NCBI GenBank assembly: GCA_000733355.1
Contig: JNVV01000028.1
Location: forward strand, 288,762 to 352,761
Source of the DNA: Falciphora oryzae
Taxonomy: Eukaryota > Ascomycota > Sordariomycetes > Magnaporthales > Magnaporthaceae
Reading direction: 5' to 3'
DNA length: 64,000 nucleotides
The notes under the pieces are model-generated. The model did no database searches and had not been told where the DNA came from. It saw only the letters and a program-made list of their open reading frames with translations. A program made the translations under genes and the position numbers. The stretch's first letter is position 1; each line of letters starts with the position of its first letter. Below, piece after piece: positions 35,616 to 48,000 of this stretch.

Positions 35616-36752
35616 GATGGCAGTCTCTTGTATCACACGTTGAAGAGTGGGAAGCTGTCGCCGGATCACGCCGTTCTCCGGCGTTGTCTCAAGACACACT
35701 TTCGATCCAGGATGCGATCGATATCCAGGGGCATTGGAAGGCTCTTGAGTCTCTGGGGCAGCGTTGCCGTTGCTGCTTTCACGTTTGCCCAGCTCGCTGG
35801 GCAGGCAGCCCGCCTCCCTATAACGCACCCACCCACAGTCACAACCACATTCCTGGCCACTGGCCATCCCTGTCTAGCGGGACCGACAATCAGATTCTCG
35901 AAGTCGAGATATGTTGTCGGCATGGCAGATCCTGGTCTACGGCGGCTGGACCAGTCTCGAAGCAGACAGGGATGTATTTATATATTGACGGAGTTAACCT
36001 GCCCTTTTCTTGCTGTTTGTCTTTCCATTCAGCCCCCACCCCCGAACGCCTACTAAAACCACGAGTACCATGATGTTAACGGGGGAAAAGGAGCCGTTGA
36101 GTCTTTCTCGGCACAAATGACAACAGAATCCCATTGCGGCAGACCCTCCTACCAACCCATCACCACCACAGCAGGGAGAGAGAACAGTACAGGCCATACC
36201 TATGCGCAAGCTTTCTTATGGAGAAAGAGATGACATCTTTTCGGAGTTCATTTACGGGGTTTTACGAGAGAGAGGGGGGCAGTACTTGTGGTAGTTCGCG
36301 TCATCTCAGGCCTCGGAGGGTGCATGGTAAGAATAATGTCTTGGAGGAAGAAGAAAACGATAAAAAAAAAAAAGAAAAAAAAAAAGAAAGAAAACGAAAA
36401 AAAAAGCGGCGAATACCATTCCTGGGGACGATCGCCAGATATGCCGCAATATCGAGAAAGCCTTTACACGACCCAATAGGGAGCCAAGTCGGGGCGACAG
36501 ACAAGGACTTTGTGTCATGGGGGGTGACTCATGTGCCTACCATAGATAGGCATCAGCATTGCTTTGCCAATTCTAACCGATTTGTTCCCATGTCCCATTC
36601 CATTCGTTTTCGTCGTGCGTTAGATCAGGTATGTGACAGTAGCGCGCCACAGCACTCGAGACCGTAGAGATGATTGTGGTCTTGCCGTTCAAGCGTTGGA
36701 ACAGAACGAAGATGAGCAGTACAATAAATGGGCATTGAGAGCAAGGCTCTAT
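35616..36752. other. Convergent intergenic region
   Basis: This is the 3' side of both the DUF726 gene (+) and the Gta3-like gene (-). An imperfect A-rich tract spans about 36360-36407. No gene supported. Confidence 0.55.
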
Positions 36753-37403
36753 CTACTGCGCCTCCTGGCGGCTCTTGACGACAAAGTAGTTTCCGGCCCT
36801 GCGCGGGGCGGTCTGCAGGACGTCCCAGGGCTCGTAGGTGGTTGCGGCCGCGGCCTCCTGCTTTATCCTCCTCGGTCTCCCGCTGCGGCCAAAGGGGCGC
36901 TCTAGGGACAGCTCCTCGCGCAGCTGGTCGAGCCCGACGGTCTGCTCCCTGCGGCCGGCGGCGGTCTCGTCGCGGACGGAGCGCAGGGGCGCGACGCCGG
37001 CCGTGTCAACGGCCTGGACGTCGCGGACGAAGCGCAGCTGCGCCTGCAGGGTCCGGATCATGTCGGCTTCGTCGCCGCCCGAGGCCGGGGGCGGGAGGGC
37101 GGAGAGGCGGAGGAGGTGGCGGAGCTGGGTTGGGGTTATTGTTGTGTCGGAGGCGGCATCATCTGGTGGGTCTCCTGGGGCCGTTGATGTCGCTGTTGCT
37201 TCTGGCGGTAGTAGAGACCTGACGGACCATGTTGGTCGGGACAGGATGTCGGCGAAGTCTGGAGTTGCGCCTGCGGCCTTGCTCGAGCTGCGCGCGGGAG
37301 GTATGGGGAGATGTGCCTGCCGGAAAGGGGGGGTGCCGCCGCGGTGGAGGAGCCGGGACCCCATGGCCCAGAGCCTAGGACTTGAAGTGCTAAGTGATGC
37401 CAT
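36753..37403 (-). CDS. Mitochondrial Glu-tRNA(Gln) amidotransferase GatC/Gta3-type subunit
   Basis: Single exon, 216 aa, starting at the ATG at 37403. The N terminus is Arg/Ser/Leu-rich without acidic residues, a mitochondrial presequence. PTWSVRSLLPPE is the conserved fungal Gta3/GatF segment. A GatC-like helical region follows: ITPTQLRHLLRLSALP, then MIRTLQAQLRFVRDVQAVD and VAPLRSVRDE. GatC-type subunits stabilise the amidotransferase that converts misacylated Glu-tRNA(Gln) to Gln-tRNA(Gln) in mitochondria. The C-terminal half is basic and ends with YEPWDVLQTAPRRAGNYFVV, a conserved tail in ascomycetes. Divergent from VTI1. Confidence 0.75.
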   Translation of the reverse strand: MASLSTSSPRLWAMGSRLLHRGGTPPFRQAHLPIPPARSSSKAAGATPDFADILSRPTWSVRSLLPPEATATSTAPGDPPDDAASDTTITPTQLRHLLRLSALPPPASGGDEADMIRTLQAQLRFVRDVQAVDTAGVAPLRSVRDETAAGRREQTVGLDQLREELSLERPFGRSGRPRRIKQEAAAATTYEPWDVLQTAPRRAGNYFVVKSRQEAQ

Positions 37404-37998
37404 GTTTTCTGATCCCAGCCCTGATCAGCTTGTATCCACGCTCACAGCCATGGACAAGCGATGCGACTAAAAGAGGCAGGACTGATATCTGTCACGTGCT
37501 CGTAACTGGTCCTTTGTTGGATGTTGGAGGTCAATTCAGACGAGCGATGCTATGCTGATTGACTCCACTTACAGTGGCCAATTTTCTGGTGGAGCTAAAT
37601 GGTTTATTGGTTTAGCACGCTAGTCCAGACCAGGTATATCCTATGCTGTTTTAGGCGGTTGCCTCCCACTGGCACAGCCCACCAAGGGGGCCCATCCGTC
37701 GACGCAAGCCTGGCAACCACAGGGGCTGGTTTCGTTGGAAGCTGAATGACCTTGGCGTCACCCCGGACCCCAAAACCTCGTCGGTCCGCCTCCAGCGTTG
37801 TCGACGGCGACTTTGAACGGAAAACAACGACCTGCGCGAAATCACGAAACGCTTCCTGCACCACCGGATAGCGACCATCTCGACTCCCTATACCAGCTCC
37901 ATTATCGTCGTTGTTGTCATCATCATAATCGTTCGCAGCGCGACCGGCTAGCTTTCCCTGGAGCCCCCAACTCGCCGCCGCAGACCTGTCCGATCATC
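37404..37998. promoter_or_regulatory. Bidirectional promoter, Gta3-like / VTI1
   Basis: These 595 bp between divergent start codons contain both promoters. A CCAAT occurs in minus orientation (ATTGG) near 37604. Leader DNA before VTI1 is CAT/CGT-rich. No other feature is seen. Confidence 0.5.
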
Positions 37999-38768
37999 AT
38001 GTCGAACCCCCTCGATACCGACGCGGGCTCCGAGCTCTTCAGCAGCTACGAGGCCGAGCTGAAGCTCGTCCAGGCCGACCTGGCCCAGAAGCTGGACCAG
38101 GTCCCCGAGCTGTCGGGCGAGCCGCGCAAGGCAGCAATCAGCCAGGCCGAGAGGGCGCTGGAGGAGGCCGACGAGCTGGTTGGTTCTCGTCCCTATTCCC
38201 CTTTGTTCCTATAGCGCGAGTGGTCGTCCTCAATCTACCGAACCAACCCAATGCTAACCAAACGCGCCGACGAAAAAAAAAAAAAACAGCTCGGCCAGAT
38301 GCGCCTCGAAAAGCAAAAGAACATACCCTCCTCCGCCCGCACCCGCGTGAACCAGCGCTTCCGCAACTACGAGACCGACGTCGACGCGTCGCGCCGCAGG
38401 CTGCGCGCCCTGGCCGACGACCGCGCCGCCCTGCTCGGCGGCCGCTACCAGGACGACCCGTCTTCTTCAAGCCGCCTCCCCGGCGACGCCCAGCGCGAGC
38501 AGCGCGAGCAGCTCCTGGCCGGCACCGACCGCCTCGACCGCAGCTCGCGCCGCCTCCGCGACAGCCACGCGCTCGCGCTCGAGACCGAGGCCGTCGGCGC
38601 CGGCACGCTGCGCGACCTGGCCCACCAGCGCCAGCAGATCCAGCACACGTCCGACATGCTGGTCCAGAGCGAGACCTACGTCGACCGGAGCGTCAAGACG
38701 CTGAGGGGCATGGCCCGTAGGTAATGGCAGATTCCCCCGTTTCCCTCCCCAGCGACTCTAGAGGCGTT

Positions 38769-38806
<38 letters not shown>

Positions 38807-38916
38807 GACGGAAAGATTGCACGCACAGGATGGCTACGAATCGCATAATAACCATCGCCATCATCACCGTTTTGGTTCTGCTTATTGTCGCCGTTATCTT
38901 TAGCAAGTTCAGGTAG
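37999..38916 (+). CDS. VTI1: Vesicle SNARE Vti1
   Basis: Three exons: 37999-38178, 38290-38720 and 38829-38916 (232 aa), phases 0 and 2. Exon 1 codes the start of the N-terminal three-helix domain (SELFSSYEAELKLVQADLAQ). The Qb-SNARE motif is in exon 2 (TDRLDRSSRRLRDSHALAL, then GTLRDLAHQRQQIQHTSDM). Exon 3 codes the C-terminal anchor (TIAIITVLVLLIVAVIFSKF) followed by Arg-stop. Vti1 acts in fusion at Golgi, endosomes and vacuole with several syntaxin partners. Intron 1 has an A14 run directly before its CAG acceptor instead of pyrimidines, and intron 2 contains T33. Without exon 3 the protein would lack its membrane anchor. Confidence 0.93.
38771..38803 (+). repeat. T33 homopolymer inside VTI1 intron 2
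   Basis: An uninterrupted run of 33 T between the donor at 38721 and the acceptor at 38828, just upstream of a CTGAC branch-like sequence. It is the longest homopolymer I see in the window. Confidence 0.9.
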
Positions 38917-39351
38917 ATGGGCATCGCATGCGTCCCCGCAGACATGGGCGTTTGGAGTTTGTTTTGTTTTGGGTAACTAAACTTGTACATATCTTTTATA
39001 CACTTCTTCCTCTGTCTCATGAACAGCATCTCTTTACCTGTCTTGCTCACTCGGGCGTACCGCCGTTCGTCTCGGTCGTTTCGAGTCTACCACCACCTTT
39101 ACATACGTGCTTCATTCAGTTGACCCAGGCGCCTAGAGTAGCAAGGAAGGACGCAAGATACTAGGCATGTGTAAGCGAGGCTCATCAAGTGAAACGGCAT
39201 GCGCCGCAACAGAGGTCGGGCCTAACCAGTCAATGAGCGAAAAGTGACGCGCGAACTGTATCGAATCCGTTTTTTTCATAACCCGCCCACAAATTCTATG
39301 CGCCCGAGCAAAACAAGACTAAATGACAAACTAATACGGTATTCATCCCTC
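38917..39351. other. Convergent intergenic region VTI1 / RRP12
   Basis: 3' flanks of VTI1 (+) and RRP12 (-). No gene seen. Confidence 0.6.
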
Positions 39352-42300
39352 TCACCTCCCCCCCCTGCCGCGCGGGGACTTGGCAACCCCTGCGTGGCCT
39401 GCCGGCCCGCGCTGCTTGCCCTCGCCCAGGCCTCGCCTGCCCGACGCGATGCCGCCCTTGCCCGCCCTGCCGCCCGCAGGCGCGCCGCGGCCGCCACGCC
39501 CGCCTCCCCTGCCGTTTCCAAAACTGGGCTTCCTGGCTTTGACGGCGGCGGCGGCAGCAGCATCGCCATCCGACAGGTCCTCGTCGTCGTCGTCCTTGGA
39601 CCGCTTGTTGGACCACTTGAGCTTGCCGCGCAGGCCCTTCTTGGGCACGTCCTTGCCCTTGAGCGCGGCCACGTAGGCGCCCACGCCGCCGCCCTCGCCC
39701 GCCTCGGCCGGGTCCTCGACGTCCATCCGGTCGCCGTCGTCGGCGCCGCCGTCGTCGTCCCTGCCGAGGATGAGCTTCCCATCCGCGTCCACCTTGGCCT
39801 TGGTCTTGGTCGCCTTGCGCATCCGCATGGGCTTGGTCGACGAGATCTTTGCCAGGGCGCCCTGGCCGAGCAGGTCGAGCGGCTCGTCCTCGTCCTCGAC
39901 GATGTAGGCCTTGCCGCCCTTGTTGCGGTTTGCCCTGCCGGACTTGGCGCCCGCCATCTCGTCGTCCGAGTCGTCCGAGCTGCCCGAGTCGTCCTCGTCG
40001 CTGTCGAACAGGGCGTGGTCGTACTCGCTCTCGAACTGGTTGCGGCGCTTGGTATGGTGGTCGCCAGCCTCGGCCTCGCCGTTCTCCTTGGCCGCCTCCT
40101 TGCGCTTTTTGCTCCGCTCCTTGGATTTCCTTATGCCGTTGATCAGCTTCCGGTCCGCCTCGGGGCAGTGCTTGTTAATCTCGTCGAACCCAAATCTCCT
40201 GACCAGCCGCTCGAGAAGATGCTTCACACGAGACCGGAAGTGGCCCTTGTGCTCGTGGCTCGCCGTCATGATGCAGGGAACCAACGACGCGAGACGAGGC
40301 TGCATCATCCCGATCGGCAGGCCCGTGATGCAGACCTTGACAAAGCCCATGATGCTCTTCACCAACTCGCGGTTGTTTGAGGTCAGGAACAGCTCCACAG
40401 TCTTCACGACATCCTCGAGCGTGTCGGCCGCCACTTCGTCGTGGAACTCAAAGAGCACGCGAGTGATGGCGGTGACCGAGGCCGACATGACGTGGGGCGT
40501 GTGGCTGGCAAGGCCTGCTCCCAGCATCGTGAAGTACTCCTCGATGCTGGCCGTGGCCGCAGGAGCGCCCTTGGGCATGTGGAGGACTTTGCTGTTGTCG
40601 ATGGCAACACCCTTCTCTGCCGACATCCTCTGGCCCATCAGCACGAGCAGGTCAAACGCGGTATTCCTGGCGCGCTCGTTGTGCTCCTTGCATGCGACGA
40701 TGACCTCGGGAAGGATTGAGGGGATGAAATGGAGCGAGCCGCTGGGGATGTAGGGAAGGAGTGCGCTGATGGCCGCCAGTCGTTCGCGCCTCGCAGGGGC
40801 AGACACCTTCTCGGCGCTAGAGAGCAGAAGTGTCTGCAGCTCCTGGTGGCGCGCCACAAGAGCCTGTTTGCCAATCTCCGACTCGGAGAGGCGGGGGATG
40901 AGCTTGTACGCCTTCTTTTGCAGCTGCGGGTCGTCGTCCTTGAAGATCACAACCGAGGCAATGTTGAAGAGTTCCGTAAAGTTCTCCCGGGGTAGGTAGA
41001 CGGACATGGTGACAACAAGGTCCATCAAGGAGTGCTCGTTGGAGGGCAGCTGATCGGCGCTCCTCTGCGCCTTGGGTGCTGCCGGCTTGGCCGCCGCCTC
41101 CTCGAACGCCGTGGCAAGCGCCTTGCAGAGACGATCAAAGGTCTCGCCCAGCTCCTTGGCAGGCGTGATGCTCAGGAACACGTTGATTGTTTGCAGTATC
41201 GGTCCACGTGTCTGGGGGAGGGTCTGGCTATAGACGTTGAACAGGACAGCCAGGAAATTGTGCGCAAACGTGCCAAGGAATTCGAGGTTCTTATTCGCTT
41301 GCTCTTTCGATACCCGGCTCTGCAGCACTAGATCCTCGGGGCCTTCGATCAAGGCCACAGCCTGGTTAGACTCGACAAGGCACCTCAGCGCCCGACAAAT
41401 ATCCAGACGCAGGTCTACCTGCTGGTAAAGAAGGTTGGACAGTTGCAGGGCAAGTGACTCGTCGAACGACTCCAGCAGATCCAGGGGTAGATCGCAGTAT
41501 CCCGGCAGAACAGACCATATTTGCTGAACAACAGTCTCGTAGATCTTGACCGTCATGGTCTTCTCGGCAGTGCCGTTGTCGAGGACTTTCTGGAACATCA
41601 GCTCCGAGAGGGGGACGAGCTCGGACCGGAAGTGGGCCAAGTTTGTGTTCGCCGTGTAGTCGCGGAGGAGGGGCAGCAACCAGACACGGCCTGGCTGGTT
41701 CTTGCTGGGTTTTGCGAGGTTCAGGGGCAGGGCTCCCAGCACCGTCGCCGGACCCATGGCCCTGATGGCCTTGCCGAGGATTTCGTCGGCCTCCTTTTTG
41801 CCCAGGAACGCATCGCTTGCGCGAAGCTCGCCGACAACCTTGACGACGCCGATCAGCAGTGGATCCGCCCTCCACCTCAGCGCATCGAGCATCGCGCCGA
41901 GCACGCTGAAGGTCTGGGGCCAGGCCGCCTGGTACTTGACGCTGAGAAGGCCCCCGACCGTCTTGCCGAGCTTCTCCAGCACCTTCTCGTCAAAGATGGA
42001 GGGCTCCAGGAGGACCTCTGGCGGGATGCAGTTGGCAAGGAACGAGATCAGGCACTCGGAGGCCGACGTCCGGATGTTCTCCGACGGCGAGTCCAGGTAC
42101 TCGGCAATGGAGGCGAAGATCTCGGGCAGTCCCTGGAAAGTCTCCATCGGCTCCATCTGAGCAGACACGTCGTAGGCTCTGGAGAGAATGGCTATCCACG
42201 GCGGCAGGAGCTGTGTGTCGTTGGCCGAAGGGTGCAGCTCCGAGATGATCTCGAGGAGCCGCGGCAGCTTGGCGCGCGCAACCTCGTCGGCCATGCCCTC

Positions 42301-43247
42301 GAAGATCATCTCGAAGACGTCGAACACGGCCATAGTCAGATGGTCGCTGCCGCTACGGGCGATGCCAAGCAGCAGCTCGCAGAGCGGCTCGATCTTCTTG
42401 CTGGGCCAGCCGCCGCACGCCGACGCGATGGTCCTCGTGAGCTGGAGCGCGTGGATCAGGTCCGGGTCGTGCGCGGCCTGCGCGGCCTTCTTGTCCTTGC
42501 GCGCCAGCGCCACCTTGTCCGCCAGGCTCTGCATGGCCGTCTCGGCGCACATGTCGGCTGCCGGGTGGTCGAGAGACGGGCTCGGCGGGGGGCTCTTGAG
42601 GACGTTCCTGAGCGCGTCCTGGGCTCGCTTCCGGATCTTGGGGCGGGGCTCCATGGCCAGGTTCAGGAGGCCGGCGACCGCTCTCCGGGGCCCGATCTGG
42701 ACGACTGTGAGGCTCCATGATGCCGAGTCCTGCGCGAGGAGCAGGGTCTCCAGGCAGCCGATGGACGGCCTGAGCAGGGGGGCCGGCGCATCCTGGCGGG
42801 CGAGCGCCGGGGCGAGGTGTGTGAAGATGGTGGTGAATTTGGCGCGGAGGAGCGGCTGCGGCACGAAGGGGGCCACGAGATCCAGGAGGTAGACTAGCGA
42901 TATAGCCTTGTCCTCGGCGATAGACTCCCCTGAAGCTGCGCGGCCGAGGAGGCTCAGGAGGACGGCAAAGTAGCCCGTTGCGGTGGGCTCGGTTTTTTGT
43001 TCTTTTAGAGTCTCATCGATGGCAGTGAGAACGACCCTTGTCTATGGACGCAGTGGGTGTACCATGTTAGCTAGGGCGGTGAAAAGTTTGGAGAGGCCGC
43101 CGCCGCCAAATGTTGGAGGACCCAGGCAGTTTGAGGGCGGCGGCCCACGGCGACTTGCTGCGCTCCTCGGCCACACACCTGACGTTGGCTCTCCAGGTTC
43201 GGGTCGCGGATCTTTTCCAGTTTCTCGACGAGCGACACCGACGCCAT
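39352..43247 (-). CDS. RRP12: Ribosome biogenesis factor Rrp12 (NUC173 family)
   Basis: Two exons, 43247-43179 and 43041-39352 (1252 aa); phase 0 intron of 137 nt. Exon 1 codes only MASVSLVEKLEKIRDPNLES and three more residues; exon 2 opens with TRVVLTAIDETLKEQK, the conserved Rrp12 start. The body is an all-helical HEAT/ARM-like array, including the NUC173 region around WPSKKIEPLCELLLGI and DHLTMAVFDVFEMIF. The last 250 residues are charged: a Lys/Arg-rich segment (RKSKERSKKRKEAAKE), an acidic serine patch and a Gly/Arg-rich RGG tail. Rrp12 binds pre-ribosomes in the nucleolus and promotes export of both subunits with Ran and karyopherins. The length matches yeast Rrp12 (about 1230 aa). Confidence 0.92.
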
Positions 43248-43930
43248 TCTGAAAGCCTTGTGCTCGACCCAGCGGCAGTTGTCTTTCCGAGCCTCAATTC
43301 TGTTCACCGCGCTGAAGTCGATCTCAACCCCGATTCGAGGGCGGGGATTGCGGTCGCACACCAGGAACTTTTTTTTTTTTGTCGACCCCCGCTCCGATAA
43401 CCGATAAGCTAAACCCTTCGCTGCCCTAAGTTCCTGGAACTCGGCTGGGTTCAGGTTTCATTCAGCAACTGTGAGATCTGATTGACTGATGCGACCAGAC
43501 CAGACCGACAACCTAGATCGATCGCATTGCCAATTGCCGTGTTTGCTTTTATCTTCTATCTGCTCATTCTCGATTTCTCACTTCATTTTACTCAATAGCA
43601 CTTTTGCATGCAGAGCAGGCGCATAGAGATTGTAGAACTGATTCCCCCATGGATTTGGTGTGAAGCTCCCGCAAAGTCAATTCTCATGATCCATGCCTCA
43701 TCTGCGACAGCTGGAGACCTTCGAGGCTTTTGATGAAATTTATGGACATGGGACTAGCTGGCTTTGTTTGAGTGCTACCCACAAGGCTAAAATGACATGT
43801 AGCAGATGCACAGGGCGTAGGAAACGGTATTGACAGCAGTGAACAAACAAAAAAGGGGACTGAGAGGCTGAGAAGCGCAGATGTAGTTGGTGTGCGAGTA
43901 GATAAGTAAATGAGAATAAAATAAACAACC
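43248..43930. other. Intergenic region SEC17 3' / RRP12 promoter
   Basis: The RRP12-proximal part is promoter and leader, with a T11 run near 43370-43380. The rest is AT-richer SEC17 downstream DNA. No gene seen. Confidence 0.55.
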
Positions 43931-45036
43931 TTAGGAGAACTCGTTGTCGGCCTCTTCAATTTGCTCCTTGATCCTCAGCAGGATCGTTGTCTTCCATTTG
44001 TCCAGCTTAGTCATTCTGTCGAACGAGGCTAGGTCGTCCTCGAACTTTTCCCGGCTGTTGTCCGAGACGGCCTCGCAGATGTCTGCCAGCAGCTTGTACT
44101 CGCGCTGGCTCGGGAAGGTCGGGTCCATCTCGCTGTACTTCTCGAGCGCCCTCGTGGCCGAGATCATGTCCTTGGTCGCCAGGTGGCAGAGCCCGGCCTT
44201 GAGGAGGTACTCCTTGACCGAGTACTTCATCAGGTTGTTGTTGATGGACGCCTGCGCCACCTTCTCGTACGCCTCGATCGCCTTGTAGTAATCGCCGTCG
44301 ACCGCGGCGATGTCCGCCACCTTGAGCCACAGCTTGTTGGAGAGCCTGCGTGGGGTTGAATCATGTCAGACTGAGCGGTCCCCCGAGCCAGAGATGGATA
44401 GACCAAACAAGACGAGACTCACACAGCAGCTCCATCTCCCTCATACCACTCGGCGCCGGCCTCGTACGCGGAAATGGCACGCTTCAGGTCGCCGAGGTCG
44501 AGCTCAAAGAGCTCACCGAGCTTCTCCTTGAGGGTCGCCGCCCTGCGGAAGTTGCCCTTCTTGCAGTATTGCTGGATGGCGATCTCGGCGCAGCGCGCGG
44601 CGTCTTCGGGGCTGGCCTTGGTGTAGGCCTTGAAGGCGTCCATGTACGTGTTGGCGGCGTCGTCGGGCTCGTTCAGCTTGGAGTTCTGGATCTGCGCCGC
44701 CTTCTCGAACGTCTGGCCGGCCTCTCGGTCTGCGCGCGCGGGCGGCCACCCGTTGTTGCGTCAGCGAGTCTCAAAGGAGTGGCGTCAAGGCTTCGGATTT
44801 CTTGGACTAACCGGCCTTCTGCATCTTGAAGGCATTGGCGGCGGCGATGTACATGTCAACCGCGCCCATCAGCTTGTCCTCCTTGGCGCCGAAGAGGCTC
44901 CAGCCTCCGGAGGCCCCAGCGAGGGCTTTGTCTGCCTGCAGGAGCCACGGCTTAGCAACAGCGACGACGGCGCGCGGCGTGGGCTGCGGAGGAGGGCGGG
45001 GCAAACCTTCTGGAGCAGAGCGCGGGGGTCCTCCAT
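43931..45036 (-). CDS. SEC17: Alpha-SNAP, vesicular fusion protein Sec17
   Basis: Four exons: 45036-45007, 44935-44812, 44729-44423 and 44345-43931 (291 aa, the normal length). Exon 1 codes MEDPRALLQK. All junctions are phase-consistent, with short introns of 71-82 nt. The protein is a TPR-like helical solenoid: GWSLFGAKEDKLMGAVDMY near the N terminus (membrane-contacting loop region), FEKAAQIQNSKLNEPDDAAN, RAISAYEAGAEWYEGDGA and KLWLKVADIAAVDGDYYKAI. The acidic C-terminal helix with LLRIKEQIEEADNEFS contacts and stimulates NSF (Sec18). Sec17 links Sec18 to SNARE bundles for disassembly, acting on the same SNAREs as Vti1 encoded 5 kb away. Confidence 0.95.
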
Positions 45037-48000
45037 CTTTAAAAGCTAGCTGGCCGCGCTGCGAACGATTATGATGATGATAAGCTGGGATATAGAGTCG
45101 AAGTGGTAGCTATCTGGCGGTTTTGTGATCTCGCGCAGGTCGTTGCTCAATGTCGCCGTCGAGGTGGACCGGACGAGTTCGGAGCTCTGAGGGTCAGGTT
45201 TTGGGGTCCGGGGCGGGTCAGCTTTTCGGGACCCACAGCTCGATTAGGAAAGGGTCCGCATTTTTCAAAGCGGGATGCCTTGATGCGAGGTCAGCGCCGC
45301 GGCGCTTCTAACGTTGCGTCAGTGGGGTAGCTTGCCGTAACTGCATTGAGCAAAATGGGGCTGTGCAAACATTTCGGGCAGGCGGTCTGTATACTGCCAG
45401 AAGAATTCTGGCCCGTACTGGCTCAAGTGGCTTGTGCGAGCCAGCTGAGAACAGCCACGTCGAGGTGGCTTAGTTCGTTTGCGGCGTGTCCAGGAGATGG
45501 AGGCTGCCTCTCAATGCCTGTGCCGGCAGTCAAGTGCAAGGGCAGGGGCGATGACCAACATCCGTCCATTATGCGTGTTCGCTGTGATGTTCCGAGTTGG
45601 CATGTGCGCATGCAACGAATACGTTGCGTTGCGCCTTCCCGTTCCACACCCATATCGACACACAACACCAGCAGCAGGTGGCAGACCTGCCTCCCCGCTG
45701 CCCTGGATGGGTCATGTTGGCAACCACAAGCCATATCCATCAATGAATCAAAGGGGGACGAGAAAGCGCATAGCTGCTACACGAGGCGCACAAACTGCCT
45801 GCCATCTGACCCCAGGTCTGCCGACAGGCTAAAAAAGCACCAGCCCCTGAGGGCATGTCGAGGCTCAACGGGATCGAATACCAAGTTGGCTGCCGAGGCA
45901 ACCTTGAATATCCAATTCTTGGAGCTCCAAATTTTGATCTGCCCGGCTGATACAACCCGAAGCCACTAGGTTTTCGTAGGAACTTCGGGCCTGAATTCTG
46001 CAACGACGGGGGTTCAACTTTCTATAATGAAAAAGAAAAGGGAACAAGAGTTTTCTTCGGGGCGAGAAAATCTCGACCGGGCTATTTAAAAACTGCTACC
46101 CGAACAATGACCCACCAAACCGGTGGCTTTGATTGGCTGCATGTAGGGCCGCTTTGACAGCTGCTTACCTAATGTCTGGACAAAGGGAAAGGACTTGTGG
46201 TGAACGTAGGACGCGCGGGGCCGATGGGAGGCAAGACTCAGTGCGTCACTCCAGAGGTTGGAAGTCCCACTGCTGGATTGTTTGCTTCCGGACCCAACTG
46301 CCGAGTGGTTGAGTTTTGTTTTCGTCGTCACCAACGCTCCTTTCCTCCAGTATCAGGGTCTATTCCCCATCGCCAGCTGTTATTTTTGTTTGCTTTGACA
46401 TACGTCAAAGTGAGCTGGTCGCGCTGGCTGAGTCACATCGCTTGAGGCGTGTGCAATCGACGCACAAGATGCTGTTGGTTAGGGTATATATGTATATATT
46501 CATCACATATTACCCAGGGGGAGCTGGCTAGCGGCGGAAGGGGAAAAAAAAAAAAGGGACAGCGAGCCTCGCGAAAGGCTTGCGGGGTCTCACCGCCCCG
46601 AGACGCTGTACCACACACAACAGCGCACTTGTCTGGGGCCCCCTCGGCCGCAGCAAGATCGGAGATCTAACGGTCGACCAGCGTATCGCATCCGGCCATG
46701 GCAGCGGTGTGCGAAGGGGTCACCACAGCCAAGCAATGTACTCGCACCAGACTGGAAAGGATACGGCCGGGTGGCGTTCTGGGCGGGCGATCGAGTCTCC
46801 AATCTACCCTTATCCTTGAAATTCCGCGTTGAAGAGCCAGAGGGCGGAGGCGGGCGGGCTTCCGCGCCGTGGCGCAATCTCCGCGCAGCCCGCTCGTCCA
46901 TACATTTGATCTCTCCCCCTCTCAGATCAGATGCAAGGGATGGATGGAGGGAGGGAGGGGCCATCGCCGCCCGGCATTGGCTGGGCAGGGCTGATCTGAC
47001 CTGCAGCCGCAGAGAACGACATGGCTGGGGCCAGGCTGAGGCGAGAGGTTTTTTTTTCTTCTTGACGCCGTCGGCACGTACCTGGCAGGCACGCTGGGTC
47101 ACCAAAGCAGGTCGTCGTGTCGGTCTGACCCTGACTAGGTTCCCCAGTCCTGGTTGGCTCCTGTACGAAGCCTACAGTGACAGCAACTTGCGAGGTTACT
47201 TTTCTCAGAACACCAAGCAGCGTCATTGTCCTGTCCCACCCATGTCTCGCCCATCGCGGCTGTCAACACTCGCATCGCTCCTGTTGTTCAAGCCCCTGAT
47301 CTGCTATATTACTATATACGACGCAATCCAACTACTTGGGACGGTAATTTTAGATCTGAGTGGCCCGTCGCCCTATCCGTCAGTGCCAAGTACCTGGGAT
47401 ATTATTATTTGACGGCACCTCGACCACAGGCCCTCATCTCTTGTTTTCCAGATACAGAGATCAAGCGGGCGACCAAGACCTGCGTCATATATAAGACATT
47501 ACCAACTTCTCGCCAACCCACCAAAGGAAAGGCTACTTTTTTTTCGGCCCCGAGGGTTGTTTGGTCCTCCTTGGTTGGCAGGTCGCTCCTTCCCAGTTGG
47601 GAGCGTCGGGCAAGACCAACAGGTGTACAGCCCGACCTGTGCTTCTGCAGCATGCGTGCGTACCAAATGCTTCTCGCTCCGTCTTGTGGCAGGCAGCTGT
47701 TTTTTCCTTCTGCCTACTACACCCACAGACCCGCATTTTTTTTCTTCTCTTCCCAACTGCCACATCCCTCCTCCTCCTCCCGCGTCAAATATTGTTAACA
47801 GCATGCACATAAAGACGCTCTGAGTGTCTCGGCCGTAGGAAATCCACAGGACTCGGGGCTCGCTTACGCCGTTCCCCTCCTGCCCGCCTCGTCATACCTC
47901 ATATTTCCCAGAATCCCAGCATCCGAGACCGAGTCTCGGCCTGTTTTCATTCTATCCGCACCACCCGCTTCTCCTCCAATTCCTCGCAGCTTCTCATAGC

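Noticed and set aside
36520..36535. TGACTCA near 36526 as a CPC1 site
   Set aside because: It lies between two convergent gene ends, not in a promoter; expected by chance.
41521..42720. 399-codon open frame antisense to RRP12
   Set aside because: Shadow of the RRP12 exon; no recognisable domain.
45355..45969. About 200-codon forward open frame in the SEC17/RTA1 interval
   Set aside because: No motif, unusual Cys/Arg/Ser composition, no splice partners; likely chance.
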